Source of the DNA: Variovorax sp. N23
GTDB taxonomy: Bacteria; Pseudomonadota; Gammaproteobacteria; Burkholderiales; Burkholderiaceae_C
NCBI RefSeq assembly: GCF_025486315.1
Contig: NZ_JAOOPY010000001.1
Coordinates: 372,001-436,000 of the forward strand
Direction: 5' to 3'
DNA: 64,000 nt
How positions within the stretch are numbered: the first letter of the stretch is position 1; each line of letters begins with the position of its first letter. The position numbers and the translations under genes are program-made. The notes beneath the pieces were generated by a model that was given only the letters and a program-made list of their open reading frames with translations, had not been told where the DNA came from and searched no databases. Positions 33,046 through 42,034 of the stretch are shown in pieces.

Positions 33046-34233
33046 ATGGATGACAGCGCCGAGGCCATCGCACGGGACATTGCCGCGGTGGGGCGCATCA
33101 GCGCCGTGCCGTCGTTGCTGCGTTTGATCTGCCAGAACACCGGAATGGGCTTCGCCGCCGTGGCGCGCGTCACCAACGGCACCTGGACGGCCTGTGCGGT
33201 GCAGGACGACATCGACTTCGGTCTGAAGGCCGGCGGGCAGCTCGAGGTCGCGACGACCCTGTGCAGCGAGTCGCGTGCCGCCCGCGAGCCGGTGGTCATC
33301 GACCACGCCAGCCTCGACCCGGTCTACCGCGACCACCACACGCCGCGCATCTACAACATCGAGAGCTACATCTCGGTGCCGATCATCCGCCCGGGGGGCA
33401 CGTATTTCGGCAACCTCTGCGCGATCGACCCGCGGCCGGCGGTGGTCTCCGATCCGCGCATCGTCGCGATGTTCACCGCCTTCGCCGACCTCATCGCGAT
33501 GCAGCTCGAGAGCGAAGACCGCCAGAACGCGGCCGAGACGGAACTGGTCAACGCGCGCGCCACGGCCGAGTTGCGCGAGCAGTTCATCGCGGTGCTGGGG
33601 CATGACTTGCGCAACCCGCTCGCGGCGGTCGGTGCCACCGCCCAATTGCTGTCGCGCCGGACCGAGCCCGAACTCGTTCGCCTCGGGACGCGCCTGGGCG
33701 CCACCACGCGACGCATGTCGCAGCTCATCAACGACGTGCTCGACCTGGCGCGCAGCCGGCTGGGCGCCGGCATGGGCGTCGTGCTGGAAGAGACCACCGA
33801 TCTGGCGGCGGCGCTGAACGACGTCGTCTCCGAACTGCGCGAAGCCCATCCGCAGCGCCGCATCGACGCCGACATCGCCATTGCGCGCGTCGTGCGCTGC
33901 GACCGGGGCCGGCTGCAGCAGGTGCTGTCGAACCTGCTGGGCAATGCGCTGACCTACGGCGCCGTTGATCGACCGGTGCGCGTCAGCGCCTCGATCGAGG
34001 GCGACCTGCTGGTGCTGGTGGTGGCGAACGAGGGCGCGCCGATTGCACCCGGCGACCTGGCACGCGTCTTCGAGCCCTACTGGCGCCCGCTCACCAGCAA
34101 GCCGGGCGGTGGGCTGGGCCTGGGGCTGTACATCTGCGCGCAGATCGCCACGGCGCATGGCGGTGCGATGCGGGTCGAATCGTCGGCCGAGGCGGGCACG
34201 GCGTTCTCTGCGCGGTTGCCGATCGTCGTCTGA
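33046..34233 (+). CDS. GAF domain sensor histidine kinase
   Basis: A 395-residue soluble kinase. A GAF domain occupies residues 15–155 (AAREPVVIDHASLDPVYRDH and SYISVPIIRPGGTYFGNLCA). The phosphoacceptor is in VLGHDLRNPLAAVGATAQLL near residue 186. The ATPase domain has the N box LGNALTYG, and GGGLGLGLYICAQIA. No transmembrane segment. No response regulator gene is adjacent: the next gene is on the other strand. It sits 8 bp after the CBS protein gene, which may supply an energy-state input. Confidence 0.87.
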   Translation: MDDSAEAIARDIAAVGRISAVPSLLRLICQNTGMGFAAVARVTNGTWTACAVQDDIDFGLKAGGQLEVATTLCSESRAAREPVVIDHASLDPVYRDHHTPRIYNIESYISVPIIRPGGTYFGNLCAIDPRPAVVSDPRIVAMFTAFADLIAMQLESEDRQNAAETELVNARATAELREQFIAVLGHDLRNPLAAVGATAQLLSRRTEPELVRLGTRLGATTRRMSQLINDVLDLARSRLGAGMGVVLEETTDLAAALNDVVSELREAHPQRRIDADIAIARVVRCDRGRLQQVLSNLLGNALTYGAVDRPVRVSASIEGDLLVLVVANEGAPIAPGDLARVFEPYWRPLTSKPGGGLGLGLYICAQIATAHGGAMRVESSAEAGTAFSARLPIVV

Positions 34234-34251
34234 CGACGGTCGAGTCCCGAA

Positions 34252-35328
34252 TCAGACCAGCGCCAGTGCCGCCTGGCGAAAGGCTACGACGGCGCGGTCG
34301 ACCTCCGCCTCCTCGATGTGGCGGTGCGTCACGCAGCGCAGCAAGGTGGTTCCCCAGGGGCGCACACGCAGGCCTGCCGCGTCCAATGCGGTCACCCACG
34401 CATGGCTGCCCAGTCCGCTGGCCGACACGTCCACCTGCACGATGTTGGTCTGCGGCAGGGCGGCGCGCACCGGCAGCCCGGTGGCATTGAGCGCCTCGCT
34501 GAACCGGCGCGCCCGCGCGTGGTCTTCCACCAGGCGCTCCCGCATATGGAGCACCGCGTCGAGCCCGGCCGCGGCCATGATGCCGGACTGGCGCTGCGTG
34601 CCGCCGAGCATGCGGCGCAGCGTGCGGGCGCGGGTGACGGTGGCCTGCCCGCCGGTCAGCACGGCGCCCACCGGCGCGCTCAGGCCCTTCGACAGGCAGA
34701 CCGACACCGTGTCGGCAAAGCGCGCGATGGCGATCGGCTCGACCTGCAGCGCCGCGCTGGCATTGAACAGCCGCGCCCCATCGAGGTGGACCGGGATGCC
34801 GCGCCGCTGTGCGATGTCCTGGACGGCCTGCAGGTGCTCGAGCGGCAGCACCGCGCCGCCGGCGTTGTTGTGCGAGGTCTCGACCGCGATCAGGGCCGTC
34901 GCAAGCCGATGGCTGGCAGGCTTCAGCACCGCTTCCAGCTTTGCGAGGTCCATCGCGCCGGACGTTCCTTCGACCGGTTGGTAGAACATGCCCGTGAAGG
35001 TGCTCGCCCCGCGCTCGGTCATGTACATGTGGGCCGATGCTTCGAGCACCACCTGCTCGCTGCGCCCGCCCGCGGCCAGCACGGCCAGCAGGTTGGCCAT
35101 GGTGCAGCTCGGCACGAACAGGCCGGCTTCCTTGCCGAGCAGCGCTGCCACGGTGTCTTCGAGCGCGAGGGTGCTCGGGTCGCCGTCCAGCCCGTCGTCG
35201 CCGATCGGCGCTTGACGCATGCGCTCGTACATCTGCGCCGTCGGGTGCGTGACCGTGTCGCTGCGCATGTCGACGCTGGGCGCCTCGTCGGCGACGGCGT
35301 GAACGTTGGAGGAGTGTGCAGCAGGCAT
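34252..35328 (-). CDS. ltaE: Low-specificity L-threonine aldolase
   Basis: A 358-residue fold-type I PLP enzyme. The PLP lysine is in SVCLSKGLSAPVG near residue 215, and N-terminal DMRSDTVTHPTAQM is diagnostic. It cleaves threonine and beta-hydroxy-amino acids to glycine and an aldehyde. It starts 12 bp after the end of the gltK-like permease gene and is the last gene of the transport operon, so the transporter may import a beta-hydroxy or acidic amino acid. The window shows no glycine-cleavage gene next to it. Confidence 0.88.
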   Translation of the reverse strand: MPAAHSSNVHAVADEAPSVDMRSDTVTHPTAQMYERMRQAPIGDDGLDGDPSTLALEDTVAALLGKEAGLFVPSCTMANLLAVLAAGGRSEQVVLEASAHMYMTERGASTFTGMFYQPVEGTSGAMDLAKLEAVLKPASHRLATALIAVETSHNNAGGAVLPLEHLQAVQDIAQRRGIPVHLDGARLFNASAALQVEPIAIARFADTVSVCLSKGLSAPVGAVLTGGQATVTRARTLRRMLGGTQRQSGIMAAAGLDAVLHMRERLVEDHARARRFSEALNATGLPVRAALPQTNIVQVDVSASGLGSHAWVTALDAAGLRVRPWGTTLLRCVTHRHIEEAEVDRAVVAFRQAALALV

Positions 35329-35340
35329 GGCGGATTCGGG

Positions 35341-36036
35341 TCAGTGCGAATGGCGGTGGCGTCGGGCCAGGTAGGCCGTGCCGCGCGAGGCCGTGAAACA
35401 GAGGGCGAGGTAGACCAGTGCGACGAAGATGTACATCTCGGGCAACCGGCCGTCGCGTTGGCCGATCTTGGACGCGGCCCCCAGGAAGTCGGTGAGCGAC
35501 AGCACGTAGACCAGGGACGTGTCCTGGAACAGCATGATGATCCGCGTCAGCAGCGCCGGCGTCATGTTGCGGAAGGCCTGCGGCAGCACGATGCTGCGCA
35601 TGAGCTGGCCGTGCGGCATGCCCAGCGCCATGCCCGCGGCCACCTGGCCCTTGGGCACCGACTGGATGCCGGCGCGCACGATCTCGCAGAAGTAGGCCGC
35701 CTCGAACAGCGTGAAGGTGATGACCGCGGACTTGAAGGCGCCCACCTGCACCGGGCTCGACGTGCCCAGCACCCAGGCGCCCATGTACGGCATCAGGAAG
35801 TAGAACCAGAAGATCACCAGCAGCAGCGGCACCGAGCGCATCACGTTCACGTACACGGCGGCCGGCCAGGCGATCAGCTTGATCGGCGAGAGCCGCGCCA
35901 TCGCCAGCAGCGTGCCGAGGGCCAGGCCCATGATGGCCGCCAGCGCGGTCAGCGTGAGCGTGAAGACGAGCCCGGTCTTCAGCAGATAGGGCAGCGCCGG
36001 GAGGATCGCGCCCAGCTCGAAATGCGGCGCGGCCAT
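35341..36036 (-). CDS. gltK: Polar amino acid ABC transporter permease (GltK-like)
   Basis: A 231-residue inner-membrane permease of the His/Glu/Gln/Arg family. The EAA-type contact loop is in GMALGMPHGQLMRSIVLPQAFRNMTP near residues 130–155. About five helices. Its ATG overlaps the stop codon of gltJ by one base (TGATG). It would pair with GltJ to form the membrane pore and needs an ATPase, for which no gene lies in this operon. Confidence 0.87.
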   Translation of the reverse strand: MAAPHFELGAILPALPYLLKTGLVFTLTLTALAAIMGLALGTLLAMARLSPIKLIAWPAAVYVNVMRSVPLLLVIFWFYFLMPYMGAWVLGTSSPVQVGAFKSAVITFTLFEAAYFCEIVRAGIQSVPKGQVAAGMALGMPHGQLMRSIVLPQAFRNMTPALLTRIIMLFQDTSLVYVLSLTDFLGAASKIGQRDGRLPEMYIFVALVYLALCFTASRGTAYLARRHRHSH

Positions 36037-36788
36037 CAGACGGCGTCCTTCGGCGCAGCGCCGATCAGGCCGGGCACGGCGACGCGGCGCTCCAGCATCC
36101 GCATGCCTTGGCTCACCGCGCCGTTGATCAGCAGGTAGCCGACGGTGGCGGCGCAGAAGGCCTCGAAGATGTGGAAGCTGAAATCCGCCATCGAGCGCGC
36201 CTGCCCGGTGAGTTCGAGCAGGCCGATGGTGAGCGCCACCGACGAGTACTTGATGGTGCCCATCAGCTCCGAAGTCATCGGCGGCAGGATGATGCGGAAG
36301 GCCTCGGGCAGGATGATGTGGCGGTACGCTTGGTACTCGGTCAGACCCATGGCGCGCGCCGCCAGCATCTGACCGCGCGGCAGCGACTCGATGCCGGCGC
36401 GCAGCGTCTCGGCCAGGCGCGCGGCACCGTAGCAGCCCATCGCCAGCACGGCGAGGCAGAAGGCGCCCCACGGATGGGGCAACTGCTTGAGCGCAGTGCT
36501 CATGGAACCGGGCAGGAATTCCGGCAGCACGAAGTACCAGAGGAAGAGCTGCACCAGCAGCGGAATGTTGCGGAACACCTCGACGTACACGGTGGCAACG
36601 AACTTCAGCGGCTTGTGGCTCACGCAGCGCAGCGTGCCGATCAGGCTGCCCAGCAGCAGCGCGATGGTCCAGGCGCAGGCCGCGAGCGTGAGCGTCCAGC
36701 CGACGCCGACGAACAGCATTTGCAGGTAGGAGCGCGTGCCGTCGAGCGAAGGGTCGAGGAAGACGCCCCAGCGCCAGTCGTAGTTCAT
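36036..36788 (-). CDS. gltJ: Polar amino acid ABC transporter permease (GltJ-like)
   Basis: A 250-residue permease with the loop AARAMGLTEYQAYRHIILPEAFRIILP near residues 142–168 and helices before and after. The N terminus MNYDWRWGVFLD is characteristic of glutamate/aspartate GltJ proteins. Located between the binding protein gene (50 bp gap) and gltK (1-bp overlap). Confidence 0.87.
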   Translation of the reverse strand: MNYDWRWGVFLDPSLDGTRSYLQMLFVGVGWTLTLAACAWTIALLLGSLIGTLRCVSHKPLKFVATVYVEVFRNIPLLVQLFLWYFVLPEFLPGSMSTALKQLPHPWGAFCLAVLAMGCYGAARLAETLRAGIESLPRGQMLAARAMGLTEYQAYRHIILPEAFRIILPPMTSELMGTIKYSSVALTIGLLELTGQARSMADFSFHIFEAFCAATVGYLLINGAVSQGMRMLERRVAVPGLIGAAPKDAV

Positions 36789-36838
36789 CGGATCTTCTTT
36801 TCAGCCGGCGTGCGGGCGCCGCGCAGCACGTGCCTGAC

Positions 36839-37750
36839 TTACTGGTAGACCGCCGGGTCGCCCGAATCGGTCGGGCTGGCGAGCACGCGCTTGAGGATGT
36901 CGCTCATCGGGTAGGCAAGGTTGATCTGCTTCGGTGGAATCGGCGAGAGGAAGTACTTCTGGTAGAGCGCCGCGACCTTGCCGCTCTTGATCATGCCGAC
37001 GACCGCTTCGTCGACCACCTTCTTGAAGGCCGGGTCGTCCTTCGGCTGCACGATGCCGTAGGGCGCGGGCTCCAGGCCCTTCTTGCTGATGACGTAGTCG
37101 CCGCTGGTGCGCGCCGATGCGACCGAGGCGTAGGCCAGGCCGCTGTCTTGTGCGGAGCCCGCGGCACGGCCGCTCTCGACCATCAGGAAGGTCTCGGCCG
37201 TGTCCTTGGTCGGGATCACGGTGATGTTGTAGCCGTTCTTCGCGCTCAGCTGCGACACCAGCCGGAAGGTCTGGCCGCCGGCCTGCGCCGCGATCGCCTT
37301 GCCGCGGAACGAGGCCAGGTCGTCGACGTTGACGCCACCGTCCTTGCGTGCCGTCAGCACGACCTCGGCCACGAAGGTGGTCGGCGCGAAGGCCACCAGC
37401 TTGTGGCGCTCGAGGTTGTTGGTGGTGTTGCCGCACTCGAGGTCGATGGTGCCGTTGGCCAGCAACGGGATGCGCGTGGCCGAGCTGGTCGGGTTGTAGC
37501 GCACGTCCAGCTTGGCCAGGCCGAGCGACTTCTGCACGTGGGCGGCGATGCCCTGGCAGATCTCGACGCTGTAGCCGATGGGCGCCTGCTTGTCGTCGAG
37601 GTAGGCGAAGGGCACCGACGACTCCGGGTGACCCAGCACGATCGCGCCGGCCTGCTTGATCTTGTCCAGCCGGCCTTCGGCGGCAGCGACGTGGGGCAGA
37701 AGGGCGCTGAAGACCAGCGCGGCAGCGAGATAGACGGCAGACGTTCGCAT
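36839..37750 (-). CDS. gltI: Glutamate/aspartate-type periplasmic binding protein (GltI-like)
   Basis: A 303-residue exported substrate-binding protein (SBP_bac_3 family). Signal peptide 1–24 ends VAAAEG. The ligand-binding pattern GYSVEICQGIA, LECGNTTNNLERH and AETFLMVESGRAAG is typical of acidic amino acid binders. It delivers ligand to GltJK in the inner membrane. First gene of the operon; divergent from the LysR regulator, which probably controls it. Confidence 0.88.
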   Translation of the reverse strand: MRTSAVYLAAALVFSALLPHVAAAEGRLDKIKQAGAIVLGHPESSVPFAYLDDKQAPIGYSVEICQGIAAHVQKSLGLAKLDVRYNPTSSATRIPLLANGTIDLECGNTTNNLERHKLVAFAPTTFVAEVVLTARKDGGVNVDDLASFRGKAIAAQAGGQTFRLVSQLSAKNGYNITVIPTKDTAETFLMVESGRAAGSAQDSGLAYASVASARTSGDYVISKKGLEPAPYGIVQPKDDPAFKKVVDEAVVGMIKSGKVAALYQKYFLSPIPPKQINLAYPMSDILKRVLASPTDSGDPAVYQ

Positions 37751-37827
37751 CGGGTCGATCCTTCGTATGGCAATGGGCGGGTGCGAAGTCAGTATCCCGG
37801 CGCGTTATGCTTTTGACCAATTCCACT

Positions 37828-37841
37828 TGGATATCTATCCA
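37828..37841. promoter_or_regulatory. Palindrome in the gltI–lysR divergent gap
   Basis: TGGATATCTATCCA is a perfect 14-bp palindrome-like inverted repeat (6-bp arms, 2-bp centre), 12 bp before the LysR start. A second weaker pair, CCAATTCCACTTGG, overlaps it at 37817–37830. LysR proteins bind such dyads between divergent genes. Confidence 0.45.
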
Positions 37842-37853
37842 TTCAGATTTGGT

Positions 37854-38819
37854 ATGGCTACCACCCGCATGTCGCTGCGGCACATCGAGGCCTTCCGGGC
37901 GGTGATGGTGTCGGGCTCGATGACCGAGGCCGCGCGGCGCATGCACACCTCGCAGCCGCAGGTGAGCCGGTTGATCGGCCAGCTCGAGAAGATCGCGCAG
38001 TTCGCGCTGTTCAGCCGCAAGGGCAGCCGCCTCACCGCGACGCTCGATGGCACCCGCTTCTACAAGGAAGTGGAGAAGACCTTCGTCGGCCTGGCCGGCC
38101 TCGAGTCGGCGGCGGCGGGCATTCGCGCCTTCAGTGCCGGGCGGCTCACGGTGGCGGCCATGCCGCGGCTGGCGGGCGGGTTGCTGGCGCGGGTCGTGGC
38201 GCAGTTCAAGACGCGGCACCCCGACGTGATGGTGTCCATCCAGTCGGGCAACGCCGGTGCCATCCACGACTGGGTCAGCTCGGGGCTGTGCGATCTCGGC
38301 CTGGCGCTGCTATCGGAAGACAGCCCCGGCGTGCAGGTCGAGCCCGTGCTCGCGATGAACTGCGTCGCCGTGCTGCCGCGCGGCCACCGGCTGGCGCGGC
38401 TCAAGGCACTGGGCGCGGCGCATTTCGGCGGCGAGCCCTTCATCTCGTTCTCGGGCGGCACCGCGCTGCGCAACCGCATCGACCTGCTGTTCGCCGACGC
38501 CGAGGTGCAGCGCGCACTGGTCGCCGAAGCCAGCCTCGGCGCATCCATCTGCGCAATGGTCGGCGCGGGGCTGGGCCTCAGCATCGTCAACCCGCTGGCG
38601 GCCAGCGAGGAGACCGGCCTCGGCGGCATCGAGGTGCGGCCCTTCCTGCATCCGCTGCCGGTCACGGCCGCGCTGCTCTATCCGCAGTACCACAGCCGCA
38701 CGCGGCTGGTGGAGCTGTTCGCGCGCTATGCGCGACAGCTCATCCTGAAGGAGATGGGGCACCTGGGCACGCCGGTGTCGGCGATGCCGGGTGCGGTGGG
38801 TGCGGGGCGGGCGGTGTAG
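37854..38819 (+). CDS. LysR family transcriptional regulator
   Basis: A 321-residue LysR protein. The helix-turn-helix is in residues 8–65 (LRHIEAFRAVMVSGSMTEAARRMHTSQPQVSRLIGQLE), and the effector domain follows. Divergent from gltI with a palindrome in between, so it likely controls the transport–threonine aldolase operon. Start at 37854 or the next ATG, 37869 (MSLRHIEAF). Ends 134 bp from the convergent RND pump gene; that gap shows nothing definite. Confidence 0.87.
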   Translation: MATTRMSLRHIEAFRAVMVSGSMTEAARRMHTSQPQVSRLIGQLEKIAQFALFSRKGSRLTATLDGTRFYKEVEKTFVGLAGLESAAAGIRAFSAGRLTVAAMPRLAGGLLARVVAQFKTRHPDVMVSIQSGNAGAIHDWVSSGLCDLGLALLSEDSPGVQVEPVLAMNCVAVLPRGHRLARLKALGAAHFGGEPFISFSGGTALRNRIDLLFADAEVQRALVAEASLGASICAMVGAGLGLSIVNPLAASEETGLGGIEVRPFLHPLPVTAALLYPQYHSRTRLVELFARYARQLILKEMGHLGTPVSAMPGAVGAGRAV

Positions 38820-38953
38820 GCGTCGAGGTCGGCCGCTGCGAGGAGCCGCCAGGCACGCGCCCGCAGCACCACGGCAACTGCGACGGCGCCTGCTTGCGCG
38901 ATCCGGGCGGGAGCAAGCCATGGGGCCTCGGACGGTGTGCGGACCGGTGCGCG

Positions 38954-41900
38954 TTAGTCGGTGGAGTGCCGTGGCAGCAAGCGGCGCAGCGACTGCAGCA
39001 GATCGTCCACGTAGGTGAAGACCACGGGCACGACCAGCAGGCTCAGGACCGTCGAGGTGAGCAGGCCGCCGATGACCACGATCGCCATGGGTTGCCGGAA
39101 GCTGGGCTCCGCGCCCAGGCCGAGGGCATTGGGCAGCATCCCGGCGGCCATGGCGATGGTCGTCATGACGATGGGACGCGCCCGCTTGTGGCAAGCATCG
39201 ATCACCGCCTCGAGCCGTGCCAATCCGCGATCCCGCCGCGCGACGATGGCGTACTCGACCAGCAGGATCGAGTTCTTGGTCACGATGCCCATGAGCATCA
39301 GCACGCCGATGACCACCGGCATCGAGAACGACTGGTTCGTGAGCCAGAGCGCGCCGAACGCGCCTCCGAAGGCCAGCGGCAACGCGCAGAGAATGGTGGC
39401 CGGCTGCATGAAGTCATGGAACAGCAGCACGAGCACGGCATAGATGCAGAACACCCCGATCGCCATCGCCGTGCCGAAGCTCGTGAAGAGCTCCGACATG
39501 CGCTGCAGCTCGCCTTGCTCGACGATGCGCACGCCCGCAGGCAGCGACTTGAGCGACGACAGGGCCATGGCTTCCTTCTGCACTTCGCCGAGCGCACGGC
39601 CATTGAGTTCCACGCTCAGGGTCACGTTGCGGGATCGGTCCAGGCGGTCGATCTGCGACGGGCCGCTGCCCATGGCCACATCCGCCACCGAACCGAGGCT
39701 GACCGAGCCGTTGGCGCCCTTGACGCGCAACTGGGCGATCGCCTCCATGTCCTGGCGCACGGAGGCATCCATCCGAACGCGAATCGCGATCTGGCGTTCG
39801 GGCAGATTGAGCTTGGGCAGCGCGGTCGAGTAATCGCCGTAGGTCGCGAGCCGGACGGCGTCTGCGAGCGCCTCGGACGTGACGCCCAGGGCGGCGGCGC
39901 GCGCATAGTCCGGGCGCACCTGGACCTCCGGGCGCTGCAGTGCCGCGCTCGACGTCACCGTGCCGACATGGTTCAGCGACCGCAGCTGCTGCTCGGCCTG
40001 GTTCGCCGCCTGGTTCAGTGTGTCGGCATCGTCGCCGGCCAGCGTGATCTCCAGCGTCGAACCGGTGCTGCTGCCGGCAACGGTCACACGGACGCCCGGA
40101 ATGGTCTTCAACTGGTCGCGGATTTCGGCCTCGACCTGGGACTGCTTGAGCTTGCGGTCGCCGCGGTCCACCAGGTCCACCGTGAGCGTGGAACTGGTGA
40201 CATCCGTCGTCGAGCTCGAACTCATGCCGCTGCCGGTGCTGCCGGTGCTGGCGGTGCCGGCGGCAATGAAGACGGATCGCACCTCGGGGATCTTGCTCAG
40301 CAACTGCTGGGCCTGCTGGCTGACGGCGGTGGTCTGCGCCAGCGTGGCGTCGGGCCCGAGCTTGAGCGTTACCGTGGCCTGGGCCTTGTCCTGCGCCGGC
40401 ATGAAGGCGGTCGGGATCGTCAGAGCCAGCGCCACCGACAGCACCAGGAAGACCAGCGCGGCCAGGACGGTGGCTTTGCGGTTCTGAAGCACACCGCGCG
40501 CCCAGCCCAGGTAGCGCGTCATCACCGGCCCGTCGGTCGATGCGTTGTGCAGATGCGCGGCCTTGGGCTTGAGCAGGTAGGCGGCCATCATCGGCGTGAG
40601 CAGCCGCGCCACCAGCAAGGACGCGAGCACGGCGATCGACGCGGTCACGCCGAACTGGCGGAAGAACCTGCCCGGAATGCCGCCCATGAAAGCCGTAGGC
40701 AGGAAGACCGCCACCAGCGTGAAGGTCGTGGCGATCACCGCCAGGCCGATCTCGTCGGCCGCCTCCATTGCCGCCTGGTAGGGCGTCTTGCCCATCAGCA
40801 GATGGCGCTCGATGTTCTCGATCTCCACGATCGCGTCGTCCACCAGCACGCCGATGACCAACGACAGCGAGAGCAGCGTGATGGTGTTGAGCGAATAGCC
40901 CGCCAGCGCCATGAAGGCGAAGGCGGGTGCGATGGACAGCGGCAGCGCGGCCGCGGCGATGAGCGTGGCGCGCATGTCGCGCAGGAACCATCCGACCACG
41001 AGCACCGCGAGCACCGCGCCTTCGAGCAGCAGCTCCATGGAGCCTTCGTAGTTCTCCTGGATCGGCGTGACGGTGTTGCTGGCCTCGACGATGTGGACCT
41101 CGGGATGCGCCGCAGAGAACTTCTTCAGTGACGCGCGGATGTCGTTCGCGACGCCGACATCCGAGAAGCCCTGCGAGCGCTTGATCTGGAACCCGATCAC
41201 CTTCTTGCCATCGCGGAACGCCATGGTCGTGCGCTCGGCGCTCGTGTCGGTGATGCGCGCGATCTGGTCGAGCCGCACATAGCGGCCGTCGCCCAGCGAC
41301 AGCGTGATCGCCGCGACCTCGGCGGCCGAGCCGACGGTGGCCAGCGTACGGCTGGACTGCTTCTGGCCGCCCACGTAGGTCTCGCCGCCTGATGCTTCCT
41401 TCTGCGTGGCCTTGAGTTGCGTCGACACGTCCGAAGGCGTGACGCCGAGGCCGGCCATCAGCACCGCATCGAGATCGATGTGGACCTCGCGGTCGATGCC
41501 CCCCACGCGCGACACCGAGCCGACGCCCTTGACGGTCAGCAGGTTCTTCGTGACCTGGTTGTCGACGAACCACGACAGGTCCTTCTCGTCCATCGCGGTC
41601 GAGTCGACGGTGTAGGTGAGCAGCGCGGTGCTGGCCGTGGTCAGCTTGGAGACCGTCGGCGACGCCATGCTGGCCGGCAGGTCGGCCTTGGCACTGTCGA
41701 CCGCGTTGCGGACCTCGTTGAGCGCGACTTCCGAGTCCTTGTCGATCTCGAAGCTGACGCTGATGCTCACCAGGCCGTCGGTGATGGTCGTGGTGATGTG
41801 GTCCAGCCGGCTCAGCGAGGCGAGCTTGTCCTCGATCTTGCGCGCGACCTCGGTCTCGAGCTGCGCAGGCGCAGCGCCTTCGAGCGTCGCCGAGACCTGG

Positions 41901-42034
41901 ATGGTCGGCAGATCGGTGTCGGGGAAGTCCTGGATCTGCAACGTCCGGAACCCGATGATCCCCAGGACCGTGAGCAGGATGAAGGTCAGGACGGCGGGAA
42001 CCGGGTTGCGGATCGACCAGGATGAAATGTTCAT
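38954..42034 (-). CDS. RND efflux pump inner-membrane transporter (HAE1 family)
   Basis: A 1026-residue proton-driven drug exporter. Twelve helices with two large periplasmic loops. TM1 starts NPVPAVLTFILLTVLGIIG; the proton-relay aspartates are in TM4, IGVLVDDAIVEIENIE near residue 400. Resembles the MdtB/MdtC or TriC group rather than AcrB. It forms a trimer with the adaptor and outer-membrane factor encoded upstream. The start overlaps the adaptor's stop (ATGA). The long in-frame extension up to 43429 is an artefact of the GC-rich frame. Confidence 0.93.
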   Translation of the reverse strand: MNISSWSIRNPVPAVLTFILLTVLGIIGFRTLQIQDFPDTDLPTIQVSATLEGAAPAQLETEVARKIEDKLASLSRLDHITTTITDGLVSISVSFEIDKDSEVALNEVRNAVDSAKADLPASMASPTVSKLTTASTALLTYTVDSTAMDEKDLSWFVDNQVTKNLLTVKGVGSVSRVGGIDREVHIDLDAVLMAGLGVTPSDVSTQLKATQKEASGGETYVGGQKQSSRTLATVGSAAEVAAITLSLGDGRYVRLDQIARITDTSAERTTMAFRDGKKVIGFQIKRSQGFSDVGVANDIRASLKKFSAAHPEVHIVEASNTVTPIQENYEGSMELLLEGAVLAVLVVGWFLRDMRATLIAAAALPLSIAPAFAFMALAGYSLNTITLLSLSLVIGVLVDDAIVEIENIERHLLMGKTPYQAAMEAADEIGLAVIATTFTLVAVFLPTAFMGGIPGRFFRQFGVTASIAVLASLLVARLLTPMMAAYLLKPKAAHLHNASTDGPVMTRYLGWARGVLQNRKATVLAALVFLVLSVALALTIPTAFMPAQDKAQATVTLKLGPDATLAQTTAVSQQAQQLLSKIPEVRSVFIAAGTASTGSTGSGMSSSSTTDVTSSTLTVDLVDRGDRKLKQSQVEAEIRDQLKTIPGVRVTVAGSSTGSTLEITLAGDDADTLNQAANQAEQQLRSLNHVGTVTSSAALQRPEVQVRPDYARAAALGVTSEALADAVRLATYGDYSTALPKLNLPERQIAIRVRMDASVRQDMEAIAQLRVKGANGSVSLGSVADVAMGSGPSQIDRLDRSRNVTLSVELNGRALGEVQKEAMALSSLKSLPAGVRIVEQGELQRMSELFTSFGTAMAIGVFCIYAVLVLLFHDFMQPATILCALPLAFGGAFGALWLTNQSFSMPVVIGVLMLMGIVTKNSILLVEYAIVARRDRGLARLEAVIDACHKRARPIVMTTIAMAAGMLPNALGLGAEPSFRQPMAIVVIGGLLTSTVLSLLVVPVVFTYVDDLLQSLRRLLPRHSTD

